The translations under genes and the position numbers were made by a program. DNA of 8,661 nt from Bacteroidales bacterium (GTDB lineage Bacteria > Bacteroidota > Bacteroidia > Bacteroidales > UBA3824). The stretch covers positions 1-8,661 of the forward strand of contig JAFXMJ010000149.1 of the NCBI GenBank assembly GCA_017530465.1, written 5' to 3'. Numbering within the stretch: position 1 is the stretch's first letter; each line of letters starts with the position of its first letter. Below are positions 1 to 6,193 of this stretch, one piece after another. The notes under the pieces were generated by a model, which was given only the letters and a program-made list of their open reading frames with translations, did not search any database and was not told the origin of the DNA.

Positions 1-26
1 CATGAGTTCGACTCTCATCAGTGGCT
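1..26 (+). tRNA. 3' end of a tRNA (isotype not certain)
   Basis: Only the T arm and the 3' acceptor strand are inside the window. ATGAG (2-6) and CTCAT (14-18) form a perfect 5-bp T stem around the loop TTCGACT (7-13), which fits the TTCRANY consensus. The seven bases CAGTGGC (19-25) would be the 3' acceptor strand and T26 the discriminator. CCA is not encoded: the next bases are CAC. The 5' half, with the anticodon, lies upstream, so the isotype cannot be read. Threonine is a guess from the implied GCCACTG 5' end and the T discriminator. A terminator follows 38 bases later. Confidence 0.8.
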
Positions 27-63
27 CACAAGATGTTAAAACATAAAAAATCTAAAAAAATCT

Positions 64-94
64 GCGGATAGTGTAAAATCTATCCGCTTTTTTT
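64..94 (+). terminator. Intrinsic terminator of the upstream tRNA transcript
   Basis: GCGGATAG (64-71) and CTATCCGC (80-87) form a perfect 8-bp stem around an 8-nt loop, followed by seven Ts (88-94). It sits just after the tRNA and before the next gene, so it should end the tRNA transcript. The end of the T tract overlaps the likely -33 box of the next promoter. Confidence 0.9.
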
Positions 95-123
95 GTTTAT
101 AATTGAAAAATTCCATACATTAG
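92..123 (+). promoter_or_regulatory. Bacteroidota-type promoter for the DUF4250 gene
   Basis: TTTG (92-95), 20 bases, then TACATTAG (116-123), one mismatch from the TAnnTTTG -7 consensus. The spacing equals that of the better promoters in this window. Transcription would start near 130, which rules out the in-frame TTG at 93 and GTG at 123 as starts and favours the ATG at 159. Confidence 0.55.
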
Positions 124-158
124 TGCCGCCAAATGAAGTGGCAATTATTGACAAAGAA

Positions 159-608
159 ATGGAGACATTACCCAAAGACCCCGCGATGCTAGTATCGGCA
201 GTAAACATGCTCCTGCGCGACGACGAGTTTGATACATTGGAATCGTTGTGCTGCAACTTCGACACCGAGCCGCTTGCGCTGCGCCGCACCTTGCTGCTCG
301 AAGGATACGTGTACAGCGAGAGTCAGCGACAGATGCGTCCCGTGGGCTTCGACGGCGCGGACGGCGTCGGCAAAGACAGCGTGGAGGTGGCGCACAGCTT
401 CTTCCACCAGAAGTGGAACATCTACAAGGCGTCCACATTGGATTGGCAGAAAGACGACATCGAGCAGGCGATAGCCTCGTATGCCGCCGCGATGCCCGCC
501 GCCCTCTGCGAGATGCTCTCGTGCGGACGCGAAGGATTTTTGCAGACCCACGCCACATTCGCCGACGATCTGCAGTTTGCTACTGAGGCGTTGGAAAAAT
601 TGTTGTAA
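159..608 (+). CDS. DUF4250 domain protein with an uncharacterised C-terminal extension
   Basis: A 149-aa soluble protein with no signal peptide or membrane segment. Residues 1 to about 60 (METLPKDPAMLVSAVNMLLR, then FDTLESLCCNF and GYVYSESQRQM) resemble DUF4250, a roughly 55-60 aa family of unknown function in Bacteroidota and Firmicutes; this is from memory of the family pattern. After a glycine-rich linker (DGADGVGKD) come about 75 further residues, including VAHSFFHQKWNIY, DWQKDDIEQAI and GREGFLQTHATF, which look like a second compact helical domain that I cannot name. I chose ATG 159 because the likely promoter ends at 123 and because it gives the short N-terminus typical of DUF4250. The open frame extends upstream to a TTG at 93, but that overlaps a terminator. 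It has its own promoter and the Fur-type gene follows 82 bases later. No function is assigned. Confidence 0.85.
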   Translation: METLPKDPAMLVSAVNMLLRDDEFDTLESLCCNFDTEPLALRRTLLLEGYVYSESQRQMRPVGFDGADGVGKDSVEVAHSFFHQKWNIYKASTLDWQKDDIEQAIASYAAAMPAALCEMLSCGREGFLQTHATFADDLQFATEALEKLL

Positions 609-635
609 TATAATCACAATCAGTAAAAAAAAATA

Positions 636-667
636 TTTGCACATTATAAAAAAATAGAATACATTTG
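636..667 (+). promoter_or_regulatory. Promoter of the Fur-family gene and purA
   Basis: TTTG (636-639), exactly 20 bases, then TACATTTG (660-667): a full match to the Bacteroidota primary-sigma promoter. Transcription should start near 674, leaving a leader of under 20 bases before the ATG at 691. No terminator separates this gene from purA, so the promoter may serve both. Confidence 0.8.
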
Positions 668-690
668 TAACAACAACAAAAACTCAAAAT

Positions 691-1143
691 ATGGCACAGG
701 AATTTGAAGAATATACGCCAAGCGAAATGCTCAACAAGTATCTCACTGCCAACAAGATGCGCAAGACGCCGGAACGCTTCATAATATTGGAGGAGATATA
801 CAAAATCGACGGGCATTTCGACATCGAATGGCTCTACAAACACATACTGTCCAAGGGCTACAACGTAAGCAAGGCGACCATCTACAATACGATGGAGGTG
901 CTTACGGCGAGCGGCCTCGTGATACGGCACGACTTCGACACGGCGCGTGCAAGCTACGAGAAAAACGGCAAGCCCCACAACCACATCGTCTGCATCATGT
1001 GCGGCAAGGTGGCGGAATTTGAAGACATGGATATCCCCGAGATTGAGGACAAGGCGGCGGCGGTATCCGAATACGAGATATTCTCGCACAGGATTTACCT
1101 CTACGGACTATGCCCCGACTGCGCCACCAAGCGCATCAATTGA
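691..1143 (+). CDS. Fur-family metal-dependent transcriptional regulator
   Basis: A 150-aa Fur-superfamily repressor: an N-terminal winged-helix DNA-binding domain (about 10-85, with the recognition-helix pattern SKATIYNTMEVL at 60-71) and a C-terminal metal-binding dimerisation domain. Two CxxC pairs, C101/C104 and C141/C144, match the structural zinc site. H42, E90, H96, H98, E109 and H133 sit where Fur proteins place regulatory metal ligands. Glutamates at 90 and 109, where B. subtilis PerR has D85 and D104, favour a Fur (iron) or Zur (zinc) role over peroxide sensing; this is my alignment by eye. It would normally bind operators as a dimer when metal-loaded. It has a strong promoter of its own, no visible operator, and purA 41 bases downstream. 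Family assignment is firm; the metal is not. Confidence 0.93.
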   Translation: MAQEFEEYTPSEMLNKYLTANKMRKTPERFIILEEIYKIDGHFDIEWLYKHILSKGYNVSKATIYNTMEVLTASGLVIRHDFDTARASYEKNGKPHNHIVCIMCGKVAEFEDMDIPEIEDKAAAVSEYEIFSHRIYLYGLCPDCATKRIN

Positions 1144-1184
1144 CGGCTTACAAAGAAAACACTACAAGCAATACCAAAATAAAA

Positions 1185-2450
1185 ATGAAAATTGACGTAT
1201 TATTAGGCCTCCAATGGGGCGACGAGGGCAAGGGCAAAATCGTGGACGTGCTTGCTCCCAAGTATGACATCGTAACAAGGTTTCAGGGCGGTCCCAACGC
1301 CGGACACACCCTCAAGTTCAACGGTAAGAAATATGTATTGCACACGATACCGTCGGGCATATTCACCGACGGCGCAATCAATATCGTCGGCAACGGCGTG
1401 GTGCTCGACCCGGGCATCTTCAAGGCTGAGATAGAGCAGGTGAAGGCGGAAAACCCCGACATCTACAAGTGCCTCAAAATCTCCCGCCGCGCCAACCTCA
1501 TCCTTCCGACGCACCGCATCCTCGACGCCGCCAACGAAGCCGCCAAGGGCAAGTCGAAGATTGGCAGCACCCTCAAGGGCATCGGCCCCACATACACCGA
1601 CAAGATTAGCCGCAACGGCCTCCGCGTCGGCGACATCCTGATGCCTGACTTCAAGCAGAAATTCGAAAAACTCACACAGCGTCACCTCCGCGAGATTGCA
1701 AGCCTCGGCTACACCGACTTCGACCTCGAAAAACCCACCAAGGAATGGTTTGAAGGCATCGAAGCCCTCAAGCAGTTTGAATTTGTGGACGCGGAGATGC
1801 TTATCAACGCCAAGATAGACGACGGCAAATCGGTGCTTGCCGAGGGCGCACAGGGCACTATGCTCGACATCGACTTTGGCTCGTATCCTTTCGTTACAAG
1901 CTCCAACACCATTTGCGCCGGCGCATGCACAGGCATGGGCGTAGCTCCGCAGAAGATTGGCGAGGTGTTCGGCATCTTCAAGGCATACTGCACCAGGGTG
2001 GGAGCGGGTCCCTTCCCGACAGAGCTTTTTGACGCCATTGGTGAAAAAATCCGTACCATCGGCGGCGAGTTTGGTGCCACCACAGGCCGTCCGCGCCGCA
2101 CAGGTTGGCTCGACCTCGTGGAGCTCAAGTATTCTTGTATGATCAATGGCGTTACTCAGCTCATCTGCACCAAGGGCGACGTCTTGAACGACTTCGACAC
2201 CATCAAGGCTTGCGTTGAATACGAAATCGACGGCAAGCGCACAATGTCGATGCCTTTCGACAGCGCGGAGGAAGCCAAGCCCATCTACAAGGAGTTCAAG
2301 GGTTGGAAGACCGACATCTCCAAGGCCACCAAGGAATCCGAGCTCCCGAAAGAACTTATGGACTACATCAAGTTCATCGAGGACTTTGTGAAAGTGCCTG
2401 TGAAGATGGTTTCGGTAGGTCCCGATAGGAACGCCACCATCGTAAGGTAG
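1185..2450 (+). CDS. purA: Adenylosuccinate synthetase (PurA)
   Basis: A 421-aa cytosolic enzyme that condenses IMP with aspartate using GTP, giving adenylosuccinate, the first committed step from IMP to AMP. Length is close to the E. coli protein (432). Hallmarks are complete: WGDEGKGK at 11-18 with catalytic D13, GGPNAGHT at 35-42 with catalytic H41, the IMP-loop sequence GIGPTYTDKISRNGLR, the central GAQGTMLDIDFGSYPFVTSS block, the aspartate loop TTGRPRRTGW, and SVGPDRNATI near the C-terminus. I chose ATG 1185, which places D13 and H41 at the E. coli positions; the frame is open upstream to 1110 but that stretch lies inside the Fur-family gene. There is no clear promoter in the 41-base gap, so it is probably co-transcribed with the regulator. 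A hairpin terminator follows. Confidence 0.98.
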   Translation: MKIDVLLGLQWGDEGKGKIVDVLAPKYDIVTRFQGGPNAGHTLKFNGKKYVLHTIPSGIFTDGAINIVGNGVVLDPGIFKAEIEQVKAENPDIYKCLKISRRANLILPTHRILDAANEAAKGKSKIGSTLKGIGPTYTDKISRNGLRVGDILMPDFKQKFEKLTQRHLREIASLGYTDFDLEKPTKEWFEGIEALKQFEFVDAEMLINAKIDDGKSVLAEGAQGTMLDIDFGSYPFVTSSNTICAGACTGMGVAPQKIGEVFGIFKAYCTRVGAGPFPTELFDAIGEKIRTIGGEFGATTGRPRRTGWLDLVELKYSCMINGVTQLICTKGDVLNDFDTIKACVEYEIDGKRTMSMPFDSAEEAKPIYKEFKGWKTDISKATKESELPKELMDYIKFIEDFVKVPVKMVSVGPDRNATIVR

Positions 2451-2493
2451 CACCAACAAAGAATCAAGTTTTTTCTTTCATATTCAACACCTC

Positions 2494-2544
2494 AGCGGCT
2501 ATGCCACGCGGCTTTTGCACCGCATAGGCTTAGCCGCATTTTTT
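2494..2544 (+). terminator. Intrinsic terminator after purA
   Basis: GCGGCTATGC (2495-2504) pairs with GCATAG (2522-2527) and CCGC (2534-2537), with a 6-nt bulge GCTTAG on the 3' side; alternatively GCGGCTA pairs with TAGCCGC (2531-2537). Six Ts follow (2539-2544). It separates purA from the methyltransferase gene. Confidence 0.75.
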
Positions 2545-2571
2545 GTAATTGACATTATACAAAAAACAATA

Positions 2572-3345
2572 ATGGATATCTTATTCACACTCCGCCACTT
2601 GATAAAGGCGGGGCATCGCAACGGACACGGAGTGCATTCGCCCAATATCTTCCAATTTTACGAACAGGCGATATTCTCCAAGGAGAAGTTTGACTATTCC
2701 AACGCGGAGGAGTCGTTGAAATTGTTTAAGCAGAGCAACGAAATCATCAATGTGACCTCCGCCGGAGCCAAGGGCGACGGCACCAAGCATCCGCGCAAGG
2801 TAGCCGACATCGCCAAGTCGAGTTCGTCATACGGCAAGTACGGCAGGCTGTTGCAGCGCATCGCTCATTTCCTGCACCCCGACCACATCCTCGAACTCGG
2901 CACATCGCTCGGCATCGGCACTATTTATATGGCGAGCGGCAGTCCGTTGTCGTTGGTTACAACAGTGGAGGCGTGTCCCGAGACGAGCAAGACGGCGGAG
3001 CGCAATTTTAAGCGCGTCGGCGTAGACAATATTATCACCAAGGTGGGCAATTTCGACGACATAATCGGCGACCTCATCACGCCGGGGCGTTTTGGACTCA
3101 TCTACGTGGACGGCAATCACACCTACGAGGCTACGCTCCGCTATTATGACATCATCAACAAGGCAGCTGATGGCGGCGACTGCGTGGCTATCTTTGACGA
3201 CATCAATTGGTCGCGGGGTATGTCGAAGGCGTGGGACGAGATTTGCAAGCGTCCCGATACCATCGTCGCAATAGAGACAATGAGGATGGGCATCGTGTTT
3301 TTTAATAAGAAATTAACGCAAAAAACATATTGCACAAGGTTCTGA
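2572..3345 (+). CDS. Class I SAM-dependent methyltransferase (O-methyltransferase-like)
   Basis: A 257-aa predicted cytosolic methyltransferase. The Rossmann fold is marked by motif I ELGTSLGIGT (108-117), E133 after the second strand (TVEACPE) as a likely ribose-binding acid, GNFDDI (159-164), YVDGNHTYE (178-186), and FDDINW (208-213). YVDGNHTYE and FDDI resemble the metal and catechol-binding blocks of COG4122-type O-methyltransferases, but substrate cannot be inferred. The N-terminal part with HGVHSPNIFQFY (19-30) is shared with many Bacteroidota methyltransferases of this type. I chose ATG 2572; the frame is open back to a TTG at 2515, but that lies within the purA terminator. No matching TAnnTTTG promoter was found directly upstream. 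Confidence 0.88.
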   Translation: MDILFTLRHLIKAGHRNGHGVHSPNIFQFYEQAIFSKEKFDYSNAEESLKLFKQSNEIINVTSAGAKGDGTKHPRKVADIAKSSSSYGKYGRLLQRIAHFLHPDHILELGTSLGIGTIYMASGSPLSLVTTVEACPETSKTAERNFKRVGVDNIITKVGNFDDIIGDLITPGRFGLIYVDGNHTYEATLRYYDIINKAADGGDCVAIFDDINWSRGMSKAWDEICKRPDTIVAIETMRMGIVFFNKKLTQKTYCTRF

Positions 3346-3352
3346 AAATCAA

Positions 3353-3368
3353 AAAATTTGTATTTTTG
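3353..3368 (+). promoter_or_regulatory. Possible -7 elements upstream of the exported-protein gene
   Basis: TATTTTTG (3361-3368) matches TAnnTTTG but lacks a -33 box at the usual distance. The overlapping AAAATTTG (3353-3360) has one mismatch but has TTG exactly 20 bases upstream (3330-3332). One of the two probably starts the transcript for the gene at 3398 and the thioesterase. Confidence 0.4.
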
Positions 3369-3397
3369 CCGCAATAATCTAAAAGGTATGGCAACCA

Positions 3398-3901
3398 ATG
3401 AAAAGCGTTTTACTATTTACAACGGCAATACTATGGGCGGTGCTTCCGGCGTCGGCGCAGTTTGACATGCTCGGCAAGGACATCACGCGCATCTGCTCCA
3501 ACATCGACAATGACCCTGAATATGAGGCGAAGATAGACACGTTGGATGTCAATACTATCCTCGTCACGTGCAAGGGTGCGGAAAAGTATCCCTATTACAC
3601 GTATGAAATCGACGTTGATAGCGATGAGTGTGTCTGTGTGGGCGTCGTGAGCCGCAATCGTGAAGTGTTTGACGCATACGTCAATATGTTGTCATCTTTC
3701 GGCAAACTCGTTGAACACGACAGCGCGATGGTCAATTTCAAATATGTCATCTACAAGAAGGCGGAGGGCAATAGCGCGTCGCCTTGCGAAAAACTCTATC
3801 TCTCCGTGATGCAGCCGTACAGGAATAGTTCGTTGCTCTCGCAGCGCAACATCTTCAGCATCTCGCTGAGCAAGAGCGGCGATTCGTCGTCCGCCGAATG
3901 A
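3398..3901 (+). CDS. Small exported protein of unknown function
   Basis: A 167-aa protein that I do not recognise. It has a clear Sec signal peptide: K2, a hydrophobic core VLLFTTAILWAVL (4-16), and the cleavage-like motif PASA before QF (17-20). No lipobox is present, so the mature protein should be soluble in the periplasm. The mature part has five cysteines (33, 58, 78, 80, 130, the middle pair as CVC), mixed alpha/beta character, and a serine-rich tail (SKSGDSSSAE). No catalytic motif is visible. ATG 3398 is preferred because it starts the signal peptide directly; an ATG at 3388 is in another frame and terminates quickly. The thioesterase begins 26 bases after its stop, so the two are probably co-transcribed, but this does not explain its role. 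Confidence 0.85.
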   Translation: MKSVLLFTTAILWAVLPASAQFDMLGKDITRICSNIDNDPEYEAKIDTLDVNTILVTCKGAEKYPYYTYEIDVDSDECVCVGVVSRNREVFDAYVNMLSSFGKLVEHDSAMVNFKYVIYKKAEGNSASPCEKLYLSVMQPYRNSSLLSQRNIFSISLSKSGDSSSAE

Positions 3902-3927
3902 TTTTCTAATTATTGTAATCAAAAGAA

Positions 3928-4359
3928 ATGGGAATCCAAAACAAGGAATACATCTACGAACTCGAATTCAAGGTAAGGGATTACGAGTGCGACCTCCAGG
4001 GCATTGTCAATAATGCCGTATATCAGAATTATCTCGAACACACCCGCCATGAGTTTCTGCGCTCCACTGGCAACGACTTCGCGCAGATGCACACTCAGGG
4101 CATCGACCCTGTGGTCATCAAGTCGGAACTCGAATACAAGGCACCGCTCCGTAGTGGTGATGTCTTTGTGGTGAAACTCCTGATGCGCAGGCTGAGTTTC
4201 GTGAAATTTCAGTTCATCGAGGATGTCTATCTCAAAGGCAGCGAGCGTCCTGTGCTGCTTGGCGCAATCACCTGCGCCGTCACGATGGGTGGCCGTCCCG
4301 TTAAAATCGACGTCCTGCCCGACGCATTGAAAAACCTGATGGTTTCGGCAGAAGAATAG
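3928..4359 (+). CDS. Acyl-CoA thioesterase, 4HBT/YbgC-like hotdog family
   Basis: A 143-aa cytosolic single-domain hotdog protein, the usual length for 4-hydroxybenzoyl-CoA thioesterase/YbgC-type enzymes, which hydrolyse acyl-CoA thioesters. VRDYECDLQGIVNNAVYQNY (16-35) is the hallmark N-terminal block, with D22 at the catalytic aspartate position; SELEYKAPLRSGD and FQFIEDVY follow as the expected beta-strand segments. The natural acyl-CoA cannot be deduced. The stop codon overlaps the first copy of an 18-nt direct repeat. Probably co-transcribed with the exported-protein gene 26 bases upstream, and terminated by the hairpin near 4500. Confidence 0.92.
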   Translation: MGIQNKEYIYELEFKVRDYECDLQGIVNNAVYQNYLEHTRHEFLRSTGNDFAQMHTQGIDPVVIKSELEYKAPLRSGDVFVVKLLMRRLSFVKFQFIEDVYLKGSERPVLLGAITCAVTMGGRPVKIDVLPDALKNLMVSAEE

Positions 4360-4401
4360 TCACTTCGCGAGAAATAAAAAGGGAGTCGCTTCGCGAGAAA
4401 T
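4358..4401. repeat. Two-copy 18-nt direct repeat overlapping the thioesterase stop codon
   Basis: AGTCACTTCGCGAGAAAT (4358-4375) and AGTCGCTTCGCGAGAAAT (4384-4401) differ at one base and lie 26 bases apart. Each contains the palindrome TCGCGA. The first copy includes the last two bases of the TAG stop codon. It may be a local duplication or a pair of protein-binding sites. Confidence 0.85.
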
Positions 4402-4413
4402 CATACAAATTTT

Positions 4414-4461
4414 TTCAAATCAAAACAAATAACAATTTTGTCAGATTTGTTATGATTTGAA
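4414..4461. repeat. AT-rich inverted repeat, 17-bp arms
   Basis: TTCAAATCAAAACAAAT (4414-4430) and ATTTGTTATGATTTGAA (4445-4461) are inverted copies with one mismatch, separated by 14 bases. No T tract follows on either strand, so it is not a standard terminator. It could be an RNA hairpin in the thioesterase 3' UTR or a DNA site. Confidence 0.85.
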
Positions 4462-4468
4462 CGATTTA

Positions 4469-4482
4469 TGTCCGTCAGGACA
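4469..4482. repeat. Short hairpin TGTCC-GTCA-GGACA
   Basis: TGTCC (4469-4473) and GGACA (4478-4482) form a 5-bp stem with a 4-nt loop, eight bases after the long inverted repeat. Purpose unknown; possibly part of an extragenic repeat family. Confidence 0.5.
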
Positions 4483-4494
4483 CCCATTAGCAAT

Positions 4495-4542
4495 AAAAAA
4501 CGCTGCAACACTATATATGATAAGGTGTCGCAGCGTTTTTTT
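4495..4542. terminator. Bidirectional terminator between thioesterase and rny
   Basis: CGCTGC (4501-4506) pairs with GCAGCG (4530-4535), extended by six As before (4495-4500) and seven Ts after (4536-4542); inside, ACAC and GTGT add more pairing. Because each strand ends in a T run, it can end both the rightward thioesterase transcript and the leftward rny transcript. Confidence 0.9.
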
Positions 4543-4560
4543 GTGGTGTGGAGGATGATA

Positions 4561-4577
4561 GCGGGCGAGCCGCCCGC
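4561..4577. repeat. GC-rich 7-bp hairpin in the rny 3' UTR
   Basis: GCGGGCG (4561-4567) and CGCCCGC (4571-4577) pair perfectly around the loop AGC. It lies 13 bases beyond the rny stop codon and before the terminator, so it could protect the 3' end of the rny mRNA, or be an extragenic palindrome. Confidence 0.7.
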
Positions 4578-4590
4578 ACTCCAACTCCAA

Positions 4591-6162
4591 TTATTTTGCG
4601 TAGTTCACAGCGCGGGTCTCGCGGATTACGGTAATCTTTATCTGACCTGGGTAGGTGAGTTCCTTCTGAATCTTGTTGGCGATTTCGGCGGAGAGTTTCT
4701 CGGTCTCGAGGTCTGTCACCTTGTCGGCACCAACAATGACGCGGAGTTCGCGGCCAGCCTGGATTGCGTAGGTCTTCAATACGCCGGGGTACGATTGGGC
4801 GAGGTCTTCCAAGGCTTTGAGCCTCTTGATGTAGCTCTCGGCAATTTCGCGCCTTGCGCCGGGACGTGCGCCCGATATAGCGTCGCAGACTTGCACGATG
4901 GGCGATATGATTGCCGTCATCTCTATCTCGTCGTGGTGTGCGCCGATGGCGTTGCAGATGTCGGGTTTTTCCTTGTATTTCTCGGCGAGCTTCATACCAA
5001 CGAGTGCGTGGGGCATTTCGAGGTCTTCGTCAGGCACTTTGCCAATGTCGTGGAGAAGACCGGCGCGTTTGGCGGCTTTTACATAGTTGGTGAGGCCGAG
5101 TTCCGATGCCATTACTGCGCAGAGGTTGGCGGTTTCGCGTGAGTGCTGCAGGAGGTTTTGACCGTAAGATGAGCGGTATTTCATCTTGCCGATGAGCCTT
5201 ACGAGTTCGGGGTGCAAGCCGTGTACGCCGAGGTCGATGTAGGTGCGTTTGTCCACTTCGATGATTTCGTCTTCGAGTTGTTTTTGGGTCTTGGCGACCA
5301 CTTCCTCGATGCGGGCGGGGTGTATGCGGCCGTCGGTGACGAGTTGGTGGATTGCAAGGCGGGCTACCTCGCGCCTTACGGGGTCAAAACCCGAGAGGAC
5401 AATGGCGTCCGGGGTGTCGTCCACGATGATTTCCACACCTGTGGCGGCTTCGAGAGCCCTGATGTTGCGGCCTTCGCGTCCGATGATGCGTCCTTTTATC
5501 TCGTCGTTGTCGATGTTGAATACCGTCACCGAATTTTCGATAGCGGTCTCTGCGCCGATACGTTGAATGGTCTGAATAACAATCTTTTTGGCTTCGCGGG
5601 CGGCCTGGAGCTTGGCTTCTTCCACGATGTCGTTTTTGATGCTCACCGCCTCGGTCTGCGCCTCGGCTTTGAGCGAATCGATGAGCTGCTGCTTGGCATC
5701 TGCGGCGGAGATTCCTGCGATGGCTTCGAGGTTCTCCTGTGCGCGGTGGTAGAGGTCGTCGAGTTCCTTGCTCTTGGCGTCTGCCTTCTCTATCTGACGC
5801 TCGAGCGTCGCTTTGAGTGCGTCGTTCTCGCTTTTCTTCTGGTCGAGCTCTTTCTGTTTCTTCTGGATTTCGCCCTTGTTCTGGTTGAGGGCGGTCTCTT
5901 TCTGGCGAAGTTTCTGCTCCAGCTGTTGGAGTTTGCCGTTTTTCTCGCTTGCGATTCTGTCGTTTTCCGACTTCATCTTGAGGGCCTCCTCTTGGGCTTC
6001 CAAAATCTTCTTCCGTTTGATGGCCTCAGCATCGGCTTGCGCATTGTCGAGAATGCGGCTTGCCGTTTTCTCAGTGGCCTTCACTTTGAGAAAGTAGCCG
6101 AGGATGAATCCCATCACCAATGCTGCAATCGAAATGCAGACCGTGATTACTAAATTTGACAT
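4591..6162 (-). CDS. rny: Ribonuclease Y (RNase Y)
   Basis: A 523-aa membrane-anchored endoribonuclease that starts mRNA decay in many bacteria lacking RNase E. Length and domain order fit the family: an N-terminal membrane helix (about 4-25), a long charged coiled coil (about 28-200), a KH RNA-binding domain with GRIIGREGRN at 224-233, then the HD phosphohydrolase domain. The metal-binding signature HD is at H371-D372 (LLHDIGK), with H340, the HH pair 409-410 and D427 (QVCDAISGARPGARRE) as further likely ligands. I chose the start MSNLVITV because it places the membrane helix right at the N-terminus; an in-frame extension to 6195 would reach into the terminator of the upstream RNA. It follows the 6S-like RNA with no recognisable promoter, so it may depend on read-through from the zapA unit. 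Confidence 0.97.
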   Translation of the reverse strand: MSNLVITVCISIAALVMGFILGYFLKVKATEKTASRILDNAQADAEAIKRKKILEAQEEALKMKSENDRIASEKNGKLQQLEQKLRQKETALNQNKGEIQKKQKELDQKKSENDALKATLERQIEKADAKSKELDDLYHRAQENLEAIAGISAADAKQQLIDSLKAEAQTEAVSIKNDIVEEAKLQAAREAKKIVIQTIQRIGAETAIENSVTVFNIDNDEIKGRIIGREGRNIRALEAATGVEIIVDDTPDAIVLSGFDPVRREVARLAIHQLVTDGRIHPARIEEVVAKTQKQLEDEIIEVDKRTYIDLGVHGLHPELVRLIGKMKYRSSYGQNLLQHSRETANLCAVMASELGLTNYVKAAKRAGLLHDIGKVPDEDLEMPHALVGMKLAEKYKEKPDICNAIGAHHDEIEMTAIISPIVQVCDAISGARPGARREIAESYIKRLKALEDLAQSYPGVLKTYAIQAGRELRVIVGADKVTDLETEKLSAEIANKIQKELTYPGQIKITVIRETRAVNYAK

Positions 6163-6193
6163 TTCAGTTTTTATATAGTTTTTAAAAATTAAC

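Noticed and set aside
93..158. Upstream extension of the DUF4250 gene from TTG 93 or GTG 123
   Set aside because: Both starts lie in the terminator or promoter, before the expected transcription start near 130.
1203..2459. 418-aa open frame on the minus strand across purA
   Set aside because: It is a shadow of purA, whose motifs are complete on the plus strand; the translation is low-complexity and has no recognisable motif.
3388..3465. Short ORF from the ATG at 3388, in another frame from the exported protein
   Set aside because: 25 residues with no signal; the overlapping frame from 3398 gives a proper signal peptide.
4414..4461. Reading the 17-bp inverted repeat as a terminator
   Set aside because: No T run follows on either strand; the real terminator is at 4495-4542.
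4468..5142. 224-aa plus-strand open frame starting in the convergent region
   Set aside because: It runs through the bidirectional terminator and then antisense to the rny HD domain; no start signal or family motif.
5212..6153. 313-aa plus-strand open frame across rny
   Set aside because: Antisense shadow of the RNase Y coiled-coil and KH regions, rich in Leu/Phe/Val as expected from the reverse of Lys/Glu-rich codons.
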